Shown: positions 16,804 to 24,879 of the stretch, piece by piece
How the letters are laid out: each line of letters opens with the position of its first letter
How positions within the stretch are numbered: the stretch's first letter is position 1
Origin: SVEL01 sp964573715
GTDB lineage: Bacteria; Bacillota; Clostridia; Lachnospirales; Lachnospiraceae
Assembly (NCBI GenBank): GCA_964573715.1
Contig: CAZNKR010000008.1
Coordinates: 1-51,715, forward strand
Reading direction: 5' to 3'
Length of the DNA stretch: 51,715 bases
Program-made: the position numbers and the translations under genes
The notes under the pieces: generated by a model
Databases searched by the model: none
What the model was told of the DNA's origin: nothing
What the model saw: only the letters and a program-made list of their open reading frames with translations

Positions 16804-18298
16804 AACTACATTAAAAGGCAATATTACCATTGTTTTAGCTCTAAGCTTTATGCTTATACTTAGTCTTCTATTTACAATATTAGAGTCTGCTAGATTAGTT
16901 TCAGTAAAAACCCATTACACTGATATTTCTATGCTCTCTCTCGATTCTTTATTTGGAAACTATTGCAAAGATTTATTTGACGAGTATGGTATTTTTGCAA
17001 TCAATCCACATGATGTTAATATTGAAGATTATCTAACTGAATATGCCAATACCAATGCCACATCAAGACCTTCCTCAATTTTGGGATTAATGTCTGATTC
17101 TGGATACAATCTTCTAACGGGTCAATTAAGCAATTTGGAGATTGTATCAAAAACATATATTACTGACAAAGACGGACTTATATTTTCTAATCAAATCAAA
17201 GAATATATGAAATATAAAGAATTAGGATATCTCTTTGACAGTTTTACAGATAGCTTTAATGAAACCTCTGAGAACGTATATGACTTTATTGATGAAACCA
17301 ATAATCAAAGCCTTGATTATTCTCTGCTAGATAAGCCTTACACAGAAGATCGAAGAGAATGCCTAACTATGAGCAAGGAAGATTCAAAAGAATACTCAGA
17401 TTCACTAAAAGAATCTGTTTCCCATGCCTTAAAAGAAAATTTAATTTATCTTATTGTTGAGGATCCCTCCACAGTTTCTACAACAAGAATTGATAAACTT
17501 ACACTTCCATCAGTTACTGTTGCTTTATCCGAGGAAGCTAGTGCAATCAACGAAGGATATATAAAAGAATATAACTATGTTTCCCTAGAGCGAGTTTATT
17601 TTGAAGAATATGTTTCGTCAAAATTTGGATGCTATACAAAACCTCATGATAATTCATTACTTTCTTACGAATTAGAATATATTATTAACGGTCAAGATAA
17701 TGATGACGGAAATTTACTAAGTACCGCTGTAAAACTTATTTCTATGCGAGCTAGTTTTAATATAGTCCACATCTTATCTGATAATGCGAAGCGTACAGCT
17801 GTTAGAAATTTAGCTGAAATAACTGCCGGAGCAGCAAGTGGTATTGTTCCCTTTTCTGTTCAAATTGCAGAGATGATTATCGCAAGTTCCTGGGCCACCG
17901 CAGAAGGTATTATTGATATACGCGATTTACTTGCTGGAAAAAAAGTTCCACTACTTAAAGATTCTTCTACATGGACTCTCTCATTAGATGGAATAACTTC
18001 CCTGTCTGCTCATACACAATCAAGCAATTCAGGAGAAACCGGTTTTTCATATGAATATTACTTAAAATTATTGATTCTAGCTCAAAGTGAGCTTGCTCTT
18101 CGCTTCAGAACAATGGATTTAATCCAATTAAATATATGTTTAAACTACAATGATACTTTTCGTTTATCTAACTGTATTTGCCGCATTGATACTATTTTTT
18201 CATATCAGGCTAAAAACATTTTTTTAAATTTAAATACTCTTATATTAAACGAAAAAAACACCACTTTTACTATTCCTATGTTTTACACATATTACTAA
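16793..18298 (+). CDS. DUF5702-type Tad-locus surface protein
   Basis: 501 residues. One N-terminal membrane anchor (about 8-31, NITIVLALSFMLILSLLFTI) is followed by ESARLVSVKTHYTDISMLSLDSLFG, the pattern typical of DUF5702 proteins in Gram-positive Tad loci, then a large extracytoplasmic domain with conserved late segments (GAASGIVPFSVQIAEM; YEYYLKLLILAQSELALRFR). It probably fills a TadG-like minor pilin or surface role; the exact job is unknown. It overlaps the pilin gene by 11 bases, so translation is likely coupled. Cys pairs are sparse. Confidence 0.75.
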   Translation: MDSKTTLKGNITIVLALSFMLILSLLFTILESARLVSVKTHYTDISMLSLDSLFGNYCKDLFDEYGIFAINPHDVNIEDYLTEYANTNATSRPSSILGLMSDSGYNLLTGQLSNLEIVSKTYITDKDGLIFSNQIKEYMKYKELGYLFDSFTDSFNETSENVYDFIDETNNQSLDYSLLDKPYTEDRRECLTMSKEDSKEYSDSLKESVSHALKENLIYLIVEDPSTVSTTRIDKLTLPSVTVALSEEASAINEGYIKEYNYVSLERVYFEEYVSSKFGCYTKPHDNSLLSYELEYIINGQDNDDGNLLSTAVKLISMRASFNIVHILSDNAKRTAVRNLAEITAGAASGIVPFSVQIAEMIIASSWATAEGIIDIRDLLAGKKVPLLKDSSTWTLSLDGITSLSAHTQSSNSGETGFSYEYYLKLLILAQSELALRFRTMDLIQLNICLNYNDTFRLSNCICRIDTIFSYQAKNIFLNLNTLILNEKNTTFTIPMFYTYY

Positions 18299-18319
18299 CC
18301 CAAAGGAGGATAGATAAAC

Positions 18320-19369
18320 ATGCCCTTTTTAGCTAAAAATTTCTTCTCTCTATACATTCAAAAAAAATCTAAAAAAAATTCGTCAACTCTCCAAGTTAAG
18401 AAGGCTACAGACTTTTGTCAAAAAAACAAAGATTATTACTGTAAAAGCAGCGGCAACTTCCCCGATGCCAAGCCTTATCCAATAATATTCCTACGAGAAG
18501 CAAAAAGACTTAGTCTAGAGAGGGCATCTTTATCTACCCATTCTTTGGGAAGTATAACTGTCGAAGCTGCTATCGCTTTACCATTTTTTATTTTTGCTAT
18601 ATCATCAATAATTTTTTTATTTAACGTTCTATACATACAAAATACCTTTCAAGAACAGCTTAGTAATATTGCAAAAAATTTGTCCAATAGTGCTTATCTT
18701 TCTAGCGCCATTTTGTCTTTATCTGAAGATGAAAAATCCAATTTAGCATCTACTAGTAATTTCTATCTTTCAGATTTAAGCGGATCAATCATCGATTCCG
18801 CAATTGTTAGAAATAAATTTCTCAATCCTTCTTTGTATAACTTTATTAATTCCAATTATATAAGAAATGGTGAAGATGGAATTTCTTTTTCACTTACAAA
18901 GTATGATTCCACAAATACATCTCTAGAGATAGTTATATCCTATGAATTCGTAATTCCCTTTCTGCCAGATTTTATCAGACTACCCGTCACTCAAATTTGT
19001 AAGATTGATTTATATGACGGTTGTCCAATAACCCCTGCAAAAAATGATCATGACTCCTATGTATATATTTGCATTGACAGCAATACATACCACACAAACA
19101 AATATTGCTCCTATCTTTTGAAATACACTTCTGTACATTCAATAAATGATTCTGTTTCTATAGGGTTACCTGCCTGCAGTTTTTGTACTTATTACTATAC
19201 TTCACATAAGGACGTTGAACCTAAATACATTTATTTAACCGAATTAGGTGGTTGTTATCATACAACTCTTGAATGTTCTGTTTTTACAAGATCAATATAT
19301 ACAGTGAAGTTATCTTCGTTAAATTATACCTATAATCTATGCACACGATGTGAGGAGAGTATCCAATGA
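18320..19369 (+). CDS. tadE: TadE-like pseudopilin with duplicated C-terminal Cys/His modules
   Basis: 349 residues. A long basic leader of 77 residues precedes SITVEAAIALPFFIFAIS (78-95) with Glu at +5 after Gly77, a canonical TadE prepilin site. The extracytoplasmic part ends in two similar units: YHTNKYCSYL with a later CSFC, and YHTTLECSVF with a later CTRC. Each is a His-x4-Cys plus CxxC pattern that could bind a metal, as in Ada-like zinc modules. AAAGGAGG lies 9-10 bases before ATG. It overlaps the peptidase gene by ATGA. The TadE call is firm; metal binding is inference. Confidence 0.82.
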   Translation: MPFLAKNFFSLYIQKKSKKNSSTLQVKKATDFCQKNKDYYCKSSGNFPDAKPYPIIFLREAKRLSLERASLSTHSLGSITVEAAIALPFFIFAISSIIFLFNVLYIQNTFQEQLSNIAKNLSNSAYLSSAILSLSEDEKSNLASTSNFYLSDLSGSIIDSAIVRNKFLNPSLYNFINSNYIRNGEDGISFSLTKYDSTNTSLEIVISYEFVIPFLPDFIRLPVTQICKIDLYDGCPITPAKNDHDSYVYICIDSNTYHTNKYCSYLLKYTSVHSINDSVSIGLPACSFCTYYYTSHKDVEPKYIYLTELGGCYHTTLECSVFTRSIYTVKLSSLNYTYNLCTRCEESIQ

Positions 19370-19824
19370 TTCTAGAAATTTTATCAGTACTTCCATTCCT
19401 TTTGTTTTTTATTTATATGGTAATTTGCACCTATACTGATATACGTAACAATACAATATCTTTGTATCTTTCTATAATTTTTCTTCTTTTATCTTTTATA
19501 ATCAATTTATTTCATTTGTCACTTAGCCTTTACAATATCGGTGATATTGTTTTGTCATTTATACCTGGATTTATCACATTACTAATCGGTAAATTATCAA
19601 ATGAATCTATTGGTTACGGAGATGGCATTATTTTCCTTTTAGCTGGAAGTTATCTCGGCTTTTGGAAATGCATAGGTTTAGTATTTTTCTCCATGTTTTT
19701 TTCATCACTATTCTCACTTTTCTTAATAATTAGAAGAAAAAATCTAAAACAGTCCTTTCCCCTTTCTCCCTTTATTCTTTTAGGTTTTTGTATACAAAAA
19801 GCCATAGAATACACCTATATCTAG
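19366..19824 (+). CDS. tadV: Prepilin peptidase (TadV/CpaA type, A24 family)
   Basis: Membrane aspartic protease of 152 residues that removes leaders from the Flp and TadE prepilins. The two catalytic Asp are visible: YTDIRNNTI (about 23-31) and the GxGD motif SIGYGDGIIF (about 85-94). About five transmembrane segments are predicted. No methyltransferase domain is present, as expected for CpaA/TadV. Its ATG overlaps the TadE stop (ATGA). Confidence 0.92.
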   Translation: MILEILSVLPFLLFFIYMVICTYTDIRNNTISLYLSIIFLLLSFIINLFHLSLSLYNIGDIVLSFIPGFITLLIGKLSNESIGYGDGIIFLLAGSYLGFWKCIGLVFFSMFFSSLFSLFLIIRRKNLKQSFPLSPFILLGFCIQKAIEYTYI

Positions 19825-19836
19825 GAGAATAGCATA

Positions 19837-19918
19837 AACAAATCATCTAGTTTAGGAGGTTACCATGAACAAATCATCTTCATTTAGGAGGTTACCATGA
19901 ACAAATCATCTATATTTA
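19837..19918 (+). repeat. Tandem duplication of a ribosome binding site plus start codon
   Basis: Unit 19837-19867 (31 bases), unit 19868-19899 (32 bases) and a partial third unit 19900-19918. Each full unit contains aacaaatcatct, TTTAGGAGG and ttaccATG. The remnant before the first unit reads ATA where the ATG would be. Confidence 0.9.
19865..19900 (+). CDS. 11-codon mini-ORF created by the repeat
   Basis: ATG 19865 with AGGAGG about 5 bases upstream opens MNKSSSFRRLP and ends at TGA 19898-19900, which overlaps the ATG of the second tadE gene (ATGA). It may couple or tune translation of that gene. Whether the peptide matters is unknown. Confidence 0.45.
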   Translation: MNKSSSFRRLP

Positions 19919-20316
19919 AGATTTATAAAGTTAATAATCCTAAGGCAAGTATAACTATAGAAGCATCTTTTATTTATCCATTTCTATTATTTATATTTGT
20001 AAATGTGATTTTCTTATCTTTTTATCTTCATGATAAGATTGTTGCAAACAGCCTTGTATACCGTCAAACTTTATACTTAGCAATAGACAACGTTAATCAA
20101 GAAACGAATTCCACAACACCCGAAGAACTTATTAAAACGATAAAAGATTTTTGCTTATCTCCTAGACGAATAAATTTAGATTATATTTCTCATTCTAATA
20201 TAATTCGACTAGACGGATTTTATCGTCGAACAGATCATATCACCCAATACTATGAGCATTGTAATGACATTAGAAAATATTCAGTTATTATAGATTCAAT
20301 AAAAAACATACATTAA
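19897..20316 (+). CDS. Second TadE-like pseudopilin
   Basis: 139 residues. A short leader of 17 residues ends PKA and is followed by SITIEASFIYPFLLFIFVNV (18-37) with Glu at +5, the TadE pattern. The extracytoplasmic part is short and Asn/Tyr-rich and has two Cys (DFCLSPRR; EHCNDIR). The AGGAGG site 6 bases before ATG lies in the tandem repeat. A minor-pilin role in the Tad pilus is inferred from the motif and neighbours. Confidence 0.8.
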   Translation: MNKSSIFKIYKVNNPKASITIEASFIYPFLLFIFVNVIFLSFYLHDKIVANSLVYRQTLYLAIDNVNQETNSTTPEELIKTIKDFCLSPRRINLDYISHSNIIRLDGFYRRTDHITQYYEHCNDIRKYSVIIDSIKNIH

Positions 20317-20331
20317 ACTTACGGAGGAAAC

Positions 20332-22065
20332 ATGAATACATTATTTGAGAAAAATTATGCTAAGAACTACATTGTTCTTGAAGACTTTCAAGAATATGAT
20401 TATGAAAAGGACTATCAGTTAGATATGATAAAGTTTAATTCCATTCCCGGTGCTCTCAATCTATCTGTAGAGATGAGAGATAATGAACCTGTTTTGAAAT
20501 ATGACATTACGTCAAAACAATCCTTTTCTTCCCTATTTACTACTGCAAATCTTTCCTATAAGGCCTATATATCTATTGTTCTTTCACTTATTGATTTTAT
20601 AGGGTTTTTAGATGAATACCTTATTGATATTAATTCAATAATAATGCGCACACAATATATTTTTTTAGATCCTGAAAAATACACAACATATTTTACAATA
20701 TGTCCTGGTTGTAAAAATGATTTTTATCAAGATCTTCGTGATTTTTTTAATGATACCTTAAATATCCTTGATCATAGTGATGATCAGCTAGTTTTACTAG
20801 CTTATAGTCTATCTAATGAATCTAGCAAGGAAGGCTTTAACATAAGTCAGCTAAAATCTTTAGTATATAAGCGCATGAATAATTCCGTTCCATTATCTGT
20901 AGTATCATCTAATAAAAATAACTCAGTTTTAGACTCAGACAACAACAAAACCAATTCGCCTTTAAAATCTAACTACATCTCCAATCACGATTCCAATTAT
21001 ATTTCCAATTATAATTTAACTCAAAATCACAACATAAATCCAAATATAGCTTTACAATTTAGTAATGATCCATCTGCATTAATCGATTCACAGCAACAAG
21101 ATAATCAATTTTTGACAAATGATTCACTCTCACTAAAAAGTTATCAATTAAATAAAGAACCATCTGTCGATGATTCAATTTGTTTAAAGGAAGCACCAAA
21201 CTATTTTACATCCAAAAATCATGATTATTTCTCCAAATCTATTTTTAATTCTTCATCTAATTCAAATTTTTCATCTAATTCAGATTCTTTACCTAAATCT
21301 CCATCTGACTCTTCTATTTCGCTAAAAATCCCTTCCTTAAAAAGAAAAAGTAGTTCCGTTTCCTCAGCAAAAATTTCCGGTGGAAAAATTACCACTCTTT
21401 CAAAACCTTTTTTATTTAAAGCAGCTATACTTTTAACCATATCATTATTACTACTTATCGCTAGCTTATTTGTTCTTATCACTCAACACTTTTCTAGTAA
21501 AACTGGCCTGATTCTATTAATATTAGATATTGCTTACACCATAGGTAGCATAAAGTATTTGATGGAATTATATCCCTGTTCTAAGCTTTTAGATATAAAG
21601 GAGCGAAAATTAAGTCCTCCAAAAGAACTTCCAAAAGCAGGCTATTCCTCTAACCAACTACCTATTAACACTGACATTTCTTCACCCCGTCAAATACTAT
21701 CGGCAAATAGTGAATTCTTACACTCTGAAGAATTTGGAGATACAGTCATTTTAAGTCATAACACTAAAAAAACGGATCATAAACTTGTTTACTCTGGTAC
21801 TGACTTTACATCAGAAGTAGATATTTCTCATTATCCATTTACCATTGGCAAACTACAATCCTCTGTTAACATGGTCATTAACAATCCATTAATAAGTCGA
21901 ATACACGCGTGTATTCATTATAATGATGGAACATTTTACTTAGAAGATTTGAATTCTGCAAATGGCACCTTTATTAACGAAGTTTTACTCTCTCCTCATT
22001 CTAAACAGATAATTCATTCTGGAGATAAACTTACTTTCTCTCATCTTTCATACATCTTCGAATAA
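20332..22065 (+). CDS. DUF6382-like protein with C-terminal FHA domain
   Basis: 577 residues, last gene of the Tad operon. The N-terminal domain (about 10-190, DYEKDYQLDMIKFNSIPGAL; then FTICPGCKNDFYQDLRDFF) matches the DUF6382 type. A Ser/Asn-rich low-complexity linker (about 195-345) follows, then two hydrophobic segments (about 364-415), then an FHA domain (about 495-575) with ISRIHACIHYNDG and LEDLNSANGTFIN, the phosphothreonine-binding core. Such proteins often sit at the end of Lachnospiraceae Tad loci. It may bind a phosphorylated partner, but no Ser/Thr kinase is in the window. GGAGG lies about 7 bases before ATG. Confidence 0.82.
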   Translation: MNTLFEKNYAKNYIVLEDFQEYDYEKDYQLDMIKFNSIPGALNLSVEMRDNEPVLKYDITSKQSFSSLFTTANLSYKAYISIVLSLIDFIGFLDEYLIDINSIIMRTQYIFLDPEKYTTYFTICPGCKNDFYQDLRDFFNDTLNILDHSDDQLVLLAYSLSNESSKEGFNISQLKSLVYKRMNNSVPLSVVSSNKNNSVLDSDNNKTNSPLKSNYISNHDSNYISNYNLTQNHNINPNIALQFSNDPSALIDSQQQDNQFLTNDSLSLKSYQLNKEPSVDDSICLKEAPNYFTSKNHDYFSKSIFNSSSNSNFSSNSDSLPKSPSDSSISLKIPSLKRKSSSVSSAKISGGKITTLSKPFLFKAAILLTISLLLLIASLFVLITQHFSSKTGLILLILDIAYTIGSIKYLMELYPCSKLLDIKERKLSPPKELPKAGYSSNQLPINTDISSPRQILSANSEFLHSEEFGDTVILSHNTKKTDHKLVYSGTDFTSEVDISHYPFTIGKLQSSVNMVINNPLISRIHACIHYNDGTFYLEDLNSANGTFINEVLLSPHSKQIIHSGDKLTFSHLSYIFE

Positions 22066-22170
22066 GCACTACTATAAATTTATTAGCAAACGAATCATAT
22101 ACAACCATTTTGCAACAATTTTAGGAACCTATTAAAATATTTTTCGTCTATTGTTTTTACTATTATTTTA

Positions 22171-22231
22171 ATATCATAATATAAAATTATGCATAAATAT
22201 AGTTGTTTTACATAATTTTATATTATGATAT
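22171..22231. repeat. 21-bp perfect inverted repeat
   Basis: Arms 22171-22191 and 22211-22231 are perfectly complementary over 21 bases and very AT-rich, with a 19-base loop. There is no U run, so it is not an obvious terminator. It overlaps a promoter-like pair at 22207-22234 and lies between the Tad operon and the Rpn remnant. Confidence 0.85.
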
Positions 22232-22234
22232 GAT
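22207..22234 (+). promoter_or_regulatory. Possible promoter of the Rpn remnant
   Basis: TTTACA (22207-22212), 16-base spacer, TATGAT (22229-22234), five of six matches at each element. The right arm of the palindrome fills the spacer. Confidence 0.45.
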
Positions 22235-22316
22235 CAAGTTAATAATTGCTATCAACAAAAAGTTATATTGAAGATTCCTAGATACTCTGGTAATTAAGAG
22301 ATAGGAGGAACTAGCT

Positions 22317-22950
22317 ATGGGACAAAAAGACTTAGCAGAAAAGTTATTAGAAGACTATAATGACGTTTTCGCTGATATAATTAATGCATTATTATTTGAT
22401 GGTAAAATAGTTGTTTTACCTGAAGAACTGCATGACACAAAAATTAAAAGTCAATAGAAGTTTTAAAACCGTTTTTTCAGACTATGAAATTCATGTTTTT
22501 GATATTGGAAAAATGAAAGAATCTGATATATCTAAATTTACAAGTGATTTTAGAAATATTGTAGAGTATTTAGTAAAAAGTAAAAGGTCAGAAAGTGAAC
22601 GCATTGCTAATATTGATGAACTTGATAATTTAAAAAATTTAAAGCATGTGGATGCAGCCTTAAAATCCTTAAGAGTTTTTACAGGTGATGAATTTTTCAA
22701 TGAACTCAATAGTAAAATAGGAGGTAGTAAAGTGAGAAGCATTCTTGATATTTATGTAGAGCAGAAAACCGAAGACATTAGCAAACAGAAATCCGAAGTT
22801 GAAACACAGAAAGCCGAAATTGAAATACAAAAAGCCGAAATTGAAACGAAAGCCGTCCTAAAATTGACCGAGGCTGGATATTCTGTAGAAGACCTTTCTC
22901 AAAGCTTGGATATTTCCGAAGAAAAAATAAGAGAGATTCTTTCATTTTAA
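22317..22950 (+). pseudogene. Rpn/PD-(D/E)XK family nuclease (transposase-like) remnant
   Basis: The start is intact: AGGAGG 8 bases before ATG 22317, then GQKDLAEKLLEDYNDVFADI as in Rpn/YhgA-like proteins, stopping at TAG 22455-22457. The C-terminal half continues in another frame to 22950 with DYEIHVFDIGKMKESDIS, FTSDFRNIVEYLV, a Lys/Glu repeat (KAEIEIQKAEIE) and LTEAGYSVEDLSQSLDISEE. The middle of the family, about 90-100 residues with the catalytic core, is missing. It is a deletion plus frameshift remnant. A separate protein could in principle start at 22411, but without a good ribosome site. Confidence 0.8.
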
Positions 22951-22967
22951 AATATTATAAAGTAAAT

Positions 22968-22998
22968 CACCAAGGTTATTACACTTTGGTGTTTTTTT
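22968..22998 (+). terminator. Rho-independent terminator after the Rpn remnant
   Basis: Stem CACCAAGG (22968-22975) with CTTTGGTG (22984-22991, one G-T pair), 8-base loop, then seven T. Confidence 0.85.
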
Positions 22999-23071
22999 GT
23001 TTAATAAAAATTCACAATCACAAAAATTAATTCTTCATTCTTATTTGTTTCCAAGTTTCCAATCTTATTTG

Positions 23072-23100
23072 TTGCAACAAGGACTGTTTTATATTAAAAT
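23072..23100 (+). promoter_or_regulatory. Promoter of the flavodoxin-like/SCP2 gene
   Basis: TTGCAA (23072-23077), 17-base spacer, TAAAAT (23095-23100), about 30 bases before ATG 23130. Confidence 0.5.
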
Positions 23101-23129
23101 ATACTTATTGATTTTCTTGAAAGGAGTTT

Positions 23130-24125
23130 ATGGCTGTGCATATTAACATTTATTACGGTGGACGTGGAATTATAGAAGATCCTACACTGTATGTACTTAA
23201 AAAGATAGAAAGTGTGTTTGAAGATATCCGTGTTTCCTACACTAGATACAATTTATATGATATGAAAAATTCCATTACTACCTTACCTCAAACACTTAAA
23301 GATGCTGATGGTATTATACTCGCTTGTAGTGTTGAATGGATGGGTATAGGTGGATATATGCAACAGTTTCTAGATGCTTGTTGGTTCTATGGTGACAAAA
23401 CAAAAATCAGCTCCTTATATATGACTCCAGTAGTTATTTCCACCACCTATGGTGAAAAAGATGCTATGCTCACATTAAAAAATGCCTGGGAACTTCTAGG
23501 CGGCCTATTGTCTTCTGGCATTTGTGCTTATGTTGAAGATACCCTTGATTTCGAACGGAATTCTGATTACAACAGCTACATAGATAAAAAAGCCGAAAAC
23601 ATTTACAGAACTATTTCTCAAAAAGTAAAGCCATTACCATCTAGTAGTATGGCGATAAAAAATAACCTTATAAAATCATCTATGGATCTCACTCCACAAG
23701 AAAGTGAACAGTTATCCAAATATGTATCTGATGATATTTATGTTAAGCAGCAAAAAGAAGATATTGAACAACTTGCATCTTTCTTTAAGGAGAAGCTTAG
23801 CGAACAGGGAACAAATATTGAATTGGAATTCGTCAAACCACTTACTACAATATTTACTCCTCAAGAAAGCTTTGAAGCTTGCTATTCCATCCTGATTCAA
23901 GACAAAAATAAATATCTTTACATTAAAGTTGAAAATGATGAACTTTACTGTAAATATGAAAAGCATGATGATGTAGACGTATTGGCAAAGACTACTCATG
24001 CTGTTTTAGATGATATTACTCATGGTAGAATCACCTTCCAAAAAGCTTTTATGACTGGTGTTTTAACTGCAAAAGGAAATTTCAAAACCCTTAGAATGTT
24101 AGATCAGCTTTTCCCTTTTAGTTAA
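23130..24125 (+). CDS. Flavodoxin-like reductase fused to an SCP2-like domain
   Basis: 331 residues, cytosolic. The N-terminal half has a flavodoxin/NADPH-FMN-reductase-like fold (HINIYYGGRG at 4-13; DADGIILACSVEWMGIGGYM; later TPVVISTTYGEKDAM). The C-terminal about 110 residues (LEFVKPLTTIFTPQESFEAC; DVLAKTTHAVLDDITHGRIT; GVLTAKGNFKTLRMLDQLFP) match an SCP2 sterol-carrier-type lipid pocket. A redox enzyme acting on a lipophilic substrate is possible, but no substrate is shown. AAAGGAG lies 4-5 bases before ATG. Its stop region overlaps the stop of the convergent histidine kinase remnant. Confidence 0.8.
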   Translation: MAVHINIYYGGRGIIEDPTLYVLKKIESVFEDIRVSYTRYNLYDMKNSITTLPQTLKDADGIILACSVEWMGIGGYMQQFLDACWFYGDKTKISSLYMTPVVISTTYGEKDAMLTLKNAWELLGGLLSSGICAYVEDTLDFERNSDYNSYIDKKAENIYRTISQKVKPLPSSSMAIKNNLIKSSMDLTPQESEQLSKYVSDDIYVKQQKEDIEQLASFFKEKLSEQGTNIELEFVKPLTTIFTPQESFEACYSILIQDKNKYLYIKVENDELYCKYEKHDDVDVLAKTTHAVLDDITHGRITFQKAFMTGVLTAKGNFKTLRMLDQLFPFS

Positions 24126-24716
24126 ACGTTATTGGCAATATAATTTCAAAGGTAGTTCCTCTATTCTCATTAGAGGCTACCTTTATTTTTCCTCCGTGAG
24201 CTTCTACCATTATTATTTATTGATATTGTTAGTTCTTTGTCTTTTAAATANNNNNNNNNNNNNNNNNNNNNNNNNNNNNNNNNNNNNNNNNNNNNNNNNN
24301 NNNNNNNNNNNNNNNNNNNNNNNNNNNNNNNNNNNNNNNNNNNNNNNNNNATTTTCCACAAAACATTTCCTATATCGATTAATTATTCCTTCAATTAATC
24401 TTCCGACATTATTTGGGGTTCTTTCAATATGAATATCATTTGTAAACTCTCTTCTCTCCAATATTAATTGTTTCATACTCATACAATCTTCTACAAGATA
24501 CATAAAATAAGAGTTTTCATTTATTTCTGGCTTTTCTTCTTTAATATTATTAAGTGAATATTCAATTAGCATAACCATATTTCCTAATTCATGGATAAGA
24601 GATTTTGTTACTAAAAAATAATCCTGGTTAGTAATTAATTTATCATTTTCCCCTTTCGTTGTGTCATTAATTAATTCTTTGATACAAATATTTTCCCATT
24701 GTTTATTTTCATTCAT
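24118..24716 (-). pseudogene. Sensor histidine kinase, broken and crossed by an assembly gap
   Basis: The N-terminal part (24716 downward) is soluble, with a phospho-acceptor box SLIHELGNMVMLIEYSL and a DHp-like helix pair. The gap 24251-24350 falls where the N box should be. After it the ATPase reads YLKDKELTISINNNG and then, one frame over, MVEAHGGKIKVASNENRGTT and FEIILPITFN, ending at TAA 24118-24120. Roughly 45 residues that should hold the G boxes between these pieces are absent and the frame changes at a shared AATGG. It is therefore a deletion-bearing pseudogene, or misassembled beside the gap. AGGGAG lies 6-7 bases before ATG 24716. No cognate regulator is adjacent. Confidence 0.75.
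24251..24350. other. Assembly gap (100 N)
   Basis: A placeholder of 100 N inside the histidine kinase remnant. No obvious tandem repeat flanks it, unlike the other two gaps. Confidence 0.97.
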
Positions 24717-24791
24717 TTTCTTCTCCCTAATCTTGTATTTGTTATTAATTTTGAAAGTTTTGTGAATACGTAGTTATTTACCATTTTTTTG

Positions 24792-24820
24792 GTTACATTA
24801 TTTATTTTCTGTGCTATAAT
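24792..24820 (+). promoter_or_regulatory. Promoter of the HIT-murG operon
   Basis: GTTACA (24792-24797), 17-base spacer, TATAAT (24815-24820) preceded by TGC, an extended -10. It is about 60 bases before the TTG start. Confidence 0.6.
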
Positions 24821-24879
24821 TTCTTTACTATTTGATTATAATAATTGTAAGCAAATATCTTTGAAAGGATGTGTAAAAT

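Noticed and set aside
20884..21370. Ser/Asn-rich stretch as a frame-shifted or non-coding insert in the FHA gene
   Set aside because: The frame is open throughout and such linkers are normal between DUF6382 and FHA domains.
22171..22231. Palindrome as the end of an insertion sequence or as the Tad operon terminator
   Set aside because: No matching second end or transposase was seen, and there is no U run after the stem.
22780..22860. KAEIE/QKAEIE repeat as a CRISPR-like or VNTR array
   Set aside because: The repeats are degenerate and coding, and they form the C-terminal coil usual in Rpn-family proteins.
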